Origin: Alphaproteobacteria bacterium
GTDB lineage: Bacteria; Pseudomonadota; Alphaproteobacteria; Rhodobacterales; Rhodobacteraceae
Direction of reading: 5' to 3'
DNA: 5,265 nucleotides
Assembly (NCBI GenBank): GCA_030424705.1
Contig: JAUHWJ010000190.1
Location: forward strand, 1-5,265
A program made the position numbers and the translations under genes. The first letter of the stretch is position 1; each line of letters opens with the position of its first letter. This document shows, one piece after another, positions 1 to 4,408 of the stretch. Below the pieces are notes generated by a model, which saw nothing but the letters and a program-made list of their open reading frames with translations, was not told the origin of the DNA and ran no database searches.

Positions 1-97
1 CAGGCCCCGCCGGGCTTCGGCCGCCCGTGTCGGAGGAGGCGACGAGTTCGTCGAGTTCCGCCTGGCTGAGGCCCTGGCCCGCGCTCTTCTCGTTCAT
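1..97 (-). CDS. TRAP transporter fused permease, N-terminal fragment (runs off left edge)
   Basis: Only the first 32 codons are in the window, starting at an ATG at 97-95. The visible N-terminus contains an acidic stretch (LSQAELDELVASSDTGGR). This resembles the short cytoplasmic lead-in I associate with fused DctQM-type (4TM-12TM) permeases of TAXI TRAP transporters. No membrane segment is reached before the edge, so the call rests on that stretch and on position: it lies 92 bases downstream of a TAXI solute-binding protein on the same strand, the usual gene order. A good ribosome binding site (AGGAG, six bases before the ATG) supports the start. The protein would use an ion gradient to import the ligand delivered by the periplasmic binding protein. 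The gap to the binding-protein gene carries a strong hairpin. Confidence 0.72.
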   Translation of the reverse strand, partial: MNEKSAGQGLSQAELDELVASSDTGGRSPAGP

Positions 98-149
98 GGA
101 TGGCTCCTGTCGGATGCGCGCCCGCTTTTGCCGCCGCGGGTCATTGCTT

Positions 150-173
150 CGCCGGGCCCCGCAAGGCCCGGCG
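150..173 (-). promoter_or_regulatory. Intercistronic GC hairpin between binding protein and permease genes
   Basis: CGCCGGGCC at 150-158 and GGCCCGGCG at 165-173 are perfect reverse complements (9 bp) around a 6-base loop. The hairpin begins 17 bases after the binding-protein stop codon in the direction of transcription. No T-run follows on the minus strand, so it is not a classical intrinsic terminator. Such hairpins in binding-protein-dependent transporter operons often protect the upstream mRNA or reduce read-through, giving more binding protein than permease. That role is inferred here. Confidence 0.55.
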
Positions 174-189
174 CTTCGTCAGGCGAGGC

Positions 190-1155
190 TCACATCCAGC
201 CGCGCTCCTTGTAGTACTTCTCCGCGCCCGGATGCAGCGGCGCGGAAAGGCCGCCGGAGATCATCTCCGCCTCGCTGAGGTTCGCGAAGGCCGGGTGCAG
301 GCCCTTGAACCGCTCGAAATTCTCGAAGACGGCCTTCACGACCGTGTAGACCACGTCGTCCGCCACGTCCGCGGAGGTGACGAAGGTCGCCTTCACGCCG
401 AAGGTCTCCACATCCGCATCCGTGCCCGCATACATCCCGCCGGGGATCGTCGCCTTGGCGTAGAACGGGTTGTCCGCGACGAGCTTGTCGATGCCGGCGC
501 CGGTGACGGGGATGAGCTTCGCCTCGACGGTGGAGGTCGCCTCCTGGATCGAGCCGTTCGGATGGCCGACCGTGTAGATGATCGCATCCACCTTGTTGTC
601 GCCGAGCGCGGCGGACTGTTCCGCAGGCTTCAGCTCGGAAGCGAGGGAAAAGTCGTCCATCGACCAGCCGAGCGCCTCCAGCACCACCTCCATCGTCGCC
701 CGCTGGCCGGAGCCCGGGTTGCCGACATTGACGCGCTTGCCCTTCAGGTCGTCGAAGGTCGAGACGCCGCTATCCGCCCGCGCCACCACCGTGAAGGGCT
801 CCGGATGGACGGAGAAGACGGCGCGGAGCTTGTCGAACTTGTTGTCGCCCGAGAAATCCTTGGAGCCGTTATAGGCGTGGAACTGCCAGTCGGACTGGGC
901 GACGCCCATGTCCATGTCCCCGGCCTTGATCGCGTTGATGTTGGCGATGGAGCCGCCGGTGGAGGGGGCGGTGCATTTCAGGTTGTGCTCCGCCGTGCCG
1001 CGGTTCACGAGCCGGCAGATCGACTGCCCGACGACATAGTAGACGCCGGTCTGCCCGCCCGTCCCGATGGTGATGAACCGCTCCTGCGCAAGCGCGCCGC
1101 CCGTTGCGAAAGTCAGCGCCGTCGCTGCGGCCGCGGTCAGATTCATGAGCTTCAT
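190..1155 (-). CDS. TAXI-family TRAP transporter periplasmic solute-binding protein
   Basis: This 321-residue protein is typical in length for the TAXI (TRAP-associated extracytoplasmic immunogenic) family. It has a Sec signal peptide: Lys2, a hydrophobic Ala/Leu-rich core at about residues 6-22, and a likely cleavage ALA|QE after residue 23. The mature protein opens with the family pattern ITIGTGGQTGVYY (29-40). It continues with STGGSIANINAIKAGDMDMG (65-84), VAQSDWQFHAY (85-95), VGNPGSGQRATMEVVLEALG (144-163) and the C-terminal stretch around HPGAEKYYKERGW (308-320). Cys47 and Cys61 flank the first variable loop and could form a disulfide after export. The protein should capture a small ligand in the periplasm and hand it to the permease encoded just downstream. 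ATG 1155 is preferred: GGGAG lies six bases upstream, and Met4 would only shorten the signal peptide. The ligand cannot be inferred. Confidence 0.93.
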   Translation of the reverse strand: MKLMNLTAAAATALTFATGGALAQERFITIGTGGQTGVYYVVGQSICRLVNRGTAEHNLKCTAPSTGGSIANINAIKAGDMDMGVAQSDWQFHAYNGSKDFSGDNKFDKLRAVFSVHPEPFTVVARADSGVSTFDDLKGKRVNVGNPGSGQRATMEVVLEALGWSMDDFSLASELKPAEQSAALGDNKVDAIIYTVGHPNGSIQEATSTVEAKLIPVTGAGIDKLVADNPFYAKATIPGGMYAGTDADVETFGVKATFVTSADVADDVVYTVVKAVFENFERFKGLHPAFANLSEAEMISGGLSAPLHPGAEKYYKERGWM

Positions 1156-1191
1156 AGGCTTCTCCCGTTATCGGTTTCTTGGGTTATCGCC

Positions 1192-1210
1192 CGCCCCGGG
1201 AGCCGGGGCG
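1192..1210 (-). promoter_or_regulatory. GC hairpin in the leader of the TAXI binding-protein gene
   Basis: CGCCCCGG (1192-1199) and CCGGGGCG (1203-1210) form a perfect 8-bp stem with a 3-base loop. It lies in the 122-base gap between the aminotransferase stop and the binding-protein start. It is 36 bases upstream of the binding-protein ATG. There is no T-tract on either strand, so a Rho-independent terminator is unlikely. It may be a leader structure or processing point between the two genes. Confidence 0.4.
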
Positions 1211-1230
1211 TGACGCAAATTCTTAACAAA

Positions 1231-1259
1231 AGCCTAGGCCGATGCGCCGGAAGACGCAA
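1231..1259 (-). promoter_or_regulatory. Weak sigma70-like promoter candidate for the TAXI operon
   Basis: On the minus strand, TTGCGT (1259-1254) is followed after 17 bases by TAGGCT (1236-1231). Each hexamer matches the consensus at only three positions. The spacing is ideal, and a locally AT-rich stretch (TTTTGTTAAGAATTT) lies just downstream. If real, the binding protein and permease could be transcribed separately from the aminotransferase. This is a weak pattern match only. Confidence 0.2.
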
Positions 1260-1277
1260 CCGCCGGGCGAATCCGGC

Positions 1278-2597
1278 TCAGATCGCCGCGTCAATCGCCC
1301 CGGCGAGCCGGTCGACGAGCATGTCGATCTCGTCCTCGGAAATGATGAAGGGCGGCGCGAGCAGCACATGGTCGCCCATCCGCCCGTCGATGGTCCCCGC
1401 CATTGGATAGCAGATTAGCCCCGCCTCGAAGGCCGCGGCCTTCACCTTCGCGGCGACCTTCCGCGCGGGGTCGAAGGGCGCCTTCGTCTCCCGGTCCGCC
1501 ACCAGCTCCACCCCGCGGAAGAGCCCGCGGCCCCGGAGATCGCCGACATGCGGATGCTGCCCGAGCCGCGCCTCGAGCCGCGCGGCCAGCGCCTCCCCCA
1601 TCGCGGCGGAGCGGGCGACGAGCCCGCGCGCCTTCAGCGCCCTCACCACCGCGAGCCCCGCCGCCGTCGCCGCCGGATGGCCGATATAGGTGTGCCCGTG
1701 CTGGAAGAAGCCGGAGCCGCCCTCGATCGCCTCATAGATCGCGCCGGAGCAGAGCATGGCGCCGATCGGCTGATACCCCGCGCCGAGCCCCTTCGCGATG
1801 CAGAGGATGTCGGGCGTCACCCCATCCTGCTCGCAGGCGAAGAGCGAGCCTGTGCGCCCCATCCCGCACATCACCTCGTCGAGGATGAGGAGCACCCCGT
1901 AGCGGTCGCAAATCTCCCTTATGCGGCGGAAATAGCCGGGAACGGCGGGCACCGCCCCCGCCGTCGCGCCCACCACGGGCTCCGCCATGAAGGCCATCAC
2001 CGTTTCCGGCCCGAGCCGGAGGATCTCCGCCTCCAGCGCGTCCGCGGCGCGGCGGCCGTATTCCTCCGCGCTCTCGTCGTCCCGCCGCAGGCGGTATTCA
2101 TAGCAGGGCTCGATATGGGAGACGTCGAGGAGCAGCGGCCCGAACTGCGCCCGCCGCCACTCGTTCCCCCCGGCGGAAAGCGCGCCGATCGTGTTGCCGT
2201 GATAGCTCTGCTTCCGGGCGATGAGCCGCCCGCGCTGCGGCTGCCCGGTCTCCACGAAATACTGCCGCGCGAGCTTGATCGCCGCCTCCGTCGCCTCCGA
2301 CCCGCCGGAGACGAAATAGACCCGGTCGAGCCCCGCCGGCGCCTCCGCGATCAGAAGGTCCGCCAGCGCCTCAGCCGGCTCCGAGGTGAAGAAGCCGGTA
2401 TGCGCGAAGGCCAGCCGGTCCAGCTGGTCCTTGATCGCCTCGATCACCTCCCGGTCCCCGTGCCCGAGGCAGGAGACGGCGGCCCCGCCCGACCCGTCGA
2501 GATAGCGCTTGCCCGCCGCGTCGATCAGCCAGCACCCCTCACCGCCCACGGCGACGGGCGGGGCGGATTTCGTGTGGCGCGGAAAGACATGGGACAT
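1278..2597 (-). CDS. Class III PLP-dependent aminotransferase (aspartate aminotransferase-family fold)
   Basis: This 439-residue cytosolic enzyme is full length for the family. It transfers an amino group between an amine or omega-amino acid and a keto acid such as pyruvate. Visible hallmarks are the substrate-side N-terminus with YLDGSGGAAVSCLGHG (32-47), the PLP-phosphate loop SGGSEATEAAIKLAR (97-111), and YHGNTIGALS (132-141) for ring stacking. They also include Glu206, the invariant Asp240 in LILDEVMCGMGRTG (237-250), the Schiff-base lysine Lys269 in DILCIAKGLGAGYQPIGA (263-280), and Thr303 in the GHTYIGHP loop from the partner subunit. All key residues are present, so it should be active. 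The start is supported by GGAGGA seven bases upstream. It is followed on the same strand, after 122 bases, by the TAXI transporter genes, suggesting linked uptake and transamination. Substrate specificity (GABA, beta-alanine, taurine, other amines) cannot be decided. Confidence 0.95.
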   Translation of the reverse strand: MSHVFPRHTKSAPPVAVGGEGCWLIDAAGKRYLDGSGGAAVSCLGHGDREVIEAIKDQLDRLAFAHTGFFTSEPAEALADLLIAEAPAGLDRVYFVSGGSEATEAAIKLARQYFVETGQPQRGRLIARKQSYHGNTIGALSAGGNEWRRAQFGPLLLDVSHIEPCYEYRLRRDDESAEEYGRRAADALEAEILRLGPETVMAFMAEPVVGATAGAVPAVPGYFRRIREICDRYGVLLILDEVMCGMGRTGSLFACEQDGVTPDILCIAKGLGAGYQPIGAMLCSGAIYEAIEGGSGFFQHGHTYIGHPAATAAGLAVVRALKARGLVARSAAMGEALAARLEARLGQHPHVGDLRGRGLFRGVELVADRETKAPFDPARKVAAKVKAAAFEAGLICYPMAGTIDGRMGDHVLLAPPFIISEDEIDMLVDRLAGAIDAAI

Positions 2598-2787
2598 GGC
2601 GCGTTCCTCCTCGGCCCAGCCTGGCCGCGAGTTCCCGGAAGGGCTTTCGCCCTGACGAAAGGCGAGAGGCCGCCCGGCGCGAAGTGTGGTCCTGATCGGT
2701 TGAACCCGTCAAGCGGGGGGGGCAGAGTGGCGTTGCGGGCTACGGATGGCGGGTAGGAGGGGGCCTTGGGCCCATTCCCGCAGGAGC
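2598..2787. other. Intergenic leader of the aminotransferase, no gene seen
   Basis: This GC-rich stretch must hold the aminotransferase promoter, but no convincing minus-strand hexamer pair was found. TTGACG at 2712-2707 is a possible -35 with no matching -10. A 6-bp inverted repeat (CTTTCG 2644-2649, CGAAAG 2656-2661) lies 47 bases upstream of the start codon and could fold in the leader RNA. The bases just left of 2788 may be further hemB-derived sequence, too decayed to align by eye. Confidence 0.4.
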
Positions 2788-2901
2788 ATCTGGATGGACC
2801 GGAGCCGGGTGGTCGCGGAAAGCCGGATGGCATTCAAGCGGTCCGGGTGCGACGGCGTGCTGCCGTATTTCGCGGTGGAGATGGCGGAGGGGTTGCGGTG
2901 A
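2788..2901 (+). pseudogene. hemB: C-terminal remnant of hemB (porphobilinogen synthase / ALA dehydratase)
   Basis: The plus-strand frame ending in TGA at 2899-2901 reads WMDRSRVVAESRMAFKR followed by SGCDGVLPYFAVEMAEGLR. This matches the conserved C-terminus of porphobilinogen synthase, whose family pattern is roughly ...VVxESLxAFKRAGCDGVLTYFAxxxAxxLR. Only about the last 37 of some 330 residues are present. Upstream in the same frame the HemB sequence is lost, and none of the catalytic lysines, zinc or magnesium ligands are here, so it cannot be functional. Two normally conserved positions have drifted (ESL to ESR, GVLT to GVLP), as expected for a decaying copy. A working hemB must lie elsewhere. 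The fragment abuts the drop in GC content that marks the next gene, so it may record the rearrangement that brought that gene in. Confidence 0.72.
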
Positions 2902-2921
2902 GGGGGAACGTCGGTTTCTTC

Positions 2922-2949
2922 TTGAAACATGAGACTCTTCCCGTATCGT
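2922..2949 (+). promoter_or_regulatory. Sigma70-type promoter for the HsdR-N-type gene
   Basis: TTGAAA (2922-2927, five of six to the -35 consensus) and TATCGT (2944-2949, four of six to the -10 consensus) are 16 bases apart. They sit in an AT-rich stretch directly upstream of the gene. Transcription would begin near 2955 and give a leader of only about 20 bases. The -35 lies inside a small inverted repeat (GTTTC 2914-2918, GAAAC 2924-2928) that could be a regulator site, though it is short. Confidence 0.5.
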
Positions 2950-2977
2950 ATGTTTATATCAAAGTGGGGTGAAGAAC

Positions 2978-4039
2978 GTGGACTTTGGCCAGAAAGTGAA
3001 AGACCTTGCAGCTCGCTCGAAGCATGCAAGCAAACATGCTTTGACCGAGGAAGCCACCAAGACCGCCGTAGTCTTGCCGTTTATTCAGGCGCTTGGCTAC
3101 GATGTATTTAATCTTGAGGAAGTTGTTCCCGAGTTTATTGCGGATGTGGGCATTAAAAAGGGCGAAAAAATTGATTTCGCCATCAATATCGATGGAAAGC
3201 CCGCGATACTTATTGAGGTAAAGCCGATAAACATGCCGCTCGGGACAGCTCAATACAGCCAATTGTTTCGCTACTTTTCCACGGTAGAGGCGCGGCTAGC
3301 GGTTCTTATTAATGGGCGCGAAGTCTGGTTCTTTTCTGATATGGACGAGAAGAATAGAATGGACAAAAAGCCGTTCTTCGTTTTTGACCTACAGAACTAC
3401 GACGATAGGCATGTTTCAGAATTGGCGCGCTTTCAAAAGAGTGTTTTCGATATTGAAAACATCATCGAGGCTGCATCAAACCTAAAGTATGTAAAGGCTG
3501 CCGCAGCGGAGTTCTCCAAACAGCTTGCGGCGCCTGACGATGAGTTTGTGAGATTCATTGGCCGACAAATATACAACGGATCGATGACCAAAGGAGCGGT
3601 AGAAATGCTGCGTCCTGCGATTCAGGCTGCATTGGATGAAGTTATACGGAACCGCATCCAAGAACGGCTTAACGTTACCTTTGGGAAAGATTCTACTGTT
3701 CCGGAAAGTGTAGATAAACCCGCAGCACCTGAGACAAGTGAGACGGATATCGTCACCACCGACGACGAATTGCAAGCATTCATGATTGTGCGCGCAATTG
3801 GAGCTAAAATTGTGCCCACGGGCAGGATTACTATGCGGGATGCGCGCTCGTATTGCAGTATTTTTGTTGATGACAATAACCGCAAGCCAGTATGTCGGCT
3901 ATATTTCAATTCCAAGAACTCAAGATCAATTGGTATATTTAGCTCTGACAAGACTGAAACTAAGTTTCAGATCAATGATTTGTCTGAGATTTTTCAACAT
4001 GCAGAAGCGATAGAGGCCGCGGTAGCGACGTACGCGTAG
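2978..4039 (+). CDS. Stand-alone protein with HsdR-type N-terminal PD-(D/E)xK nuclease domain
   Basis: This 353-residue protein is of the type annotated as 'type I restriction enzyme HsdR N-terminal domain-containing protein'. In 353-residue numbering, TEEATKTAVVLPFIQALGYD (23-42) and GIKKGEKIDFAI (58-69) lead into the nuclease core. The core has Asp66, Glu80-x-Lys82 in ILIEVK, and a QxxxY motif (Gln95, Tyr99), the signature of restriction-type PD-(D/E)xK nucleases. A helical middle (about 140-235) follows, then an acidic linker. A separate conserved C-terminal domain (about 258-353) contains RDARSYCSIFVDDNNRKP. No helicase motor is present and no hsdM or hsdS is adjacent. GTG 2978 is chosen because GGTGA lies five bases upstream and relatives begin with MDF. 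GTG 2969 would add three residues. Two counted 60-base lines are 40-42% GC, against 82% in a counted line of the aminotransferase, which points to horizontal gain. Cleavage activity and a defence role are inferred. Confidence 0.88.
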   Translation: MDFGQKVKDLAARSKHASKHALTEEATKTAVVLPFIQALGYDVFNLEEVVPEFIADVGIKKGEKIDFAINIDGKPAILIEVKPINMPLGTAQYSQLFRYFSTVEARLAVLINGREVWFFSDMDEKNRMDKKPFFVFDLQNYDDRHVSELARFQKSVFDIENIIEAASNLKYVKAAAAEFSKQLAAPDDEFVRFIGRQIYNGSMTKGAVEMLRPAIQAALDEVIRNRIQERLNVTFGKDSTVPESVDKPAAPETSETDIVTTDDELQAFMIVRAIGAKIVPTGRITMRDARSYCSIFVDDNNRKPVCRLYFNSKNSRSIGIFSSDKTETKFQINDLSEIFQHAEAIEAAVATYA

Positions 4040-4058
4040 TTAGCGATCGAGAGAAGCA

Positions 4059-4079
4059 CTTGGGTGCCCCTCACCCAAG
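4059..4079 (+). terminator. Hairpin downstream of the HsdR-N-type gene
   Basis: CTTGGGTG (4059-4066) and CACCCAAG (4072-4079) form a perfect 8-bp stem with a 5-base loop, 20 bases after the stop codon. Position and shape suit a transcription end, but no T-run follows on the plus strand. It is therefore an atypical intrinsic terminator at best, or a 3'-end-protecting structure. It also sits at the point where GC-rich sequence resumes. Confidence 0.45.
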
Positions 4080-4110
4080 CCGCCCCTAATATCCACCACC
4101 CCGACCCAAC

Positions 4111-4293
4111 CGGCGCCCTCCCGCCCGCCAGCCAGCGCCTGCGTCGGCGCCGCTCGCCCACCGGCTTCCCCAGCCGCCAATCCCCGGCGGCGAGCGCCTC
4201 CGGCGCAAACCCCTCCGCCGCCGGCCCGGCCGGGTCCGACGCGTCGAAGATCGGGCCGGAGGGCGGGTCGCGCAGCGCCCGCACGCCGCACAC
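4111..4293 (-). other. Unidentified minus-strand coding-like stretch, possible gene remnant
   Basis: Read leftwards from GTG 4293 or GTG 4284, this frame gives RALRDPPSGPIFDASDP and then GFAPEALAAGDWRLGKPVGE, ending in an Arg-rich tail. Of the 58 codons from 4284 to 4111, 55 end in G or C (only TTT, GAT and CGA do not). That is the pattern of the genuine genes here. I do not recognise the protein. The frame stays open to 3994, inside the end of the convergent HsdR-N-type gene, and loses its coding character near 4110. It could be a gene cut by the insertion or a small gene without a good ribosome binding site. It could also be a GC-rich artefact. Confidence 0.3.
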
Positions 4294-4335
4294 GCTATTT
4301 TCGATTGCGTCAACATTACAAACACTTAACCCCCC

Positions 4336-4354
4336 TGCACACTGTGTGCACACA
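4336..4354. promoter_or_regulatory. Perfect palindrome upstream of the sugar dehydrogenase, possible operator
   Basis: TGCACAC-T-GTGTGCA (4336-4350) has 7-bp arms around one base. It overlaps a second perfect palindrome, TGTGTGCACACA (4343-4354). It lies about 58 bases upstream of the sugar dehydrogenase ATG and just after an AT-rich patch, where a regulator could bind. No particular regulator family is suggested. The alternating purine-pyrimidine run could instead be simple-sequence chance. Confidence 0.35.
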
Positions 4355-4408
4355 CCCCGCGCCCGCCCCCGTCTTGCCCCCCGGCCCGCCCGGCCCCATC
4401 TCCCGCGC

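Larger units (their letters stand above)
4040..4408. other. 369-base gap between the HsdR-N-type gene and the sugar dehydrogenase gene
   Basis: No complete gene is recognised here. From left to right it holds the hairpin at 4059-4079, a minus-strand coding-like stretch (4111-4293), an AT-rich patch (4294-4329), a palindrome (4336-4354) and a series of C-runs (4355-4397) up to the sugar dehydrogenase start. The AT-rich patch is the most likely place for a promoter of the sugar dehydrogenase, but I found no hexamer pair I would defend. Confidence 0.6.

Noticed and set aside
1261..1280. Possible intrinsic terminator just after the aminotransferase stop (GCCGG...CCGGC)
   Set aside because: The stem is only 5 bp and is not followed by a T-run.
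100..1410. 436-codon open frame on the plus strand opposite the TAXI binding-protein gene
   Set aside because: It is antisense to a protein with clear family motifs and has an Arg/Gly/Val-rich composition typical of GC-rich shadow frames.
1548..2756. 402-codon open frame on the plus strand opposite the aminotransferase
   Set aside because: It is a shadow of the aminotransferase, rich in Arg, Pro and Gly with no recognisable domain.
3482..3951. Minus-strand open frames inside the nuclease gene
   Set aside because: They are antisense to a continuous, motif-bearing frame and have no ribosome binding site or recognisable domain.
2978..4039. Complete type I restriction-modification system
   Set aside because: Only an HsdR-type N-terminal nuclease domain is present. 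There are no helicase motifs and no hsdM or hsdS genes in the window.
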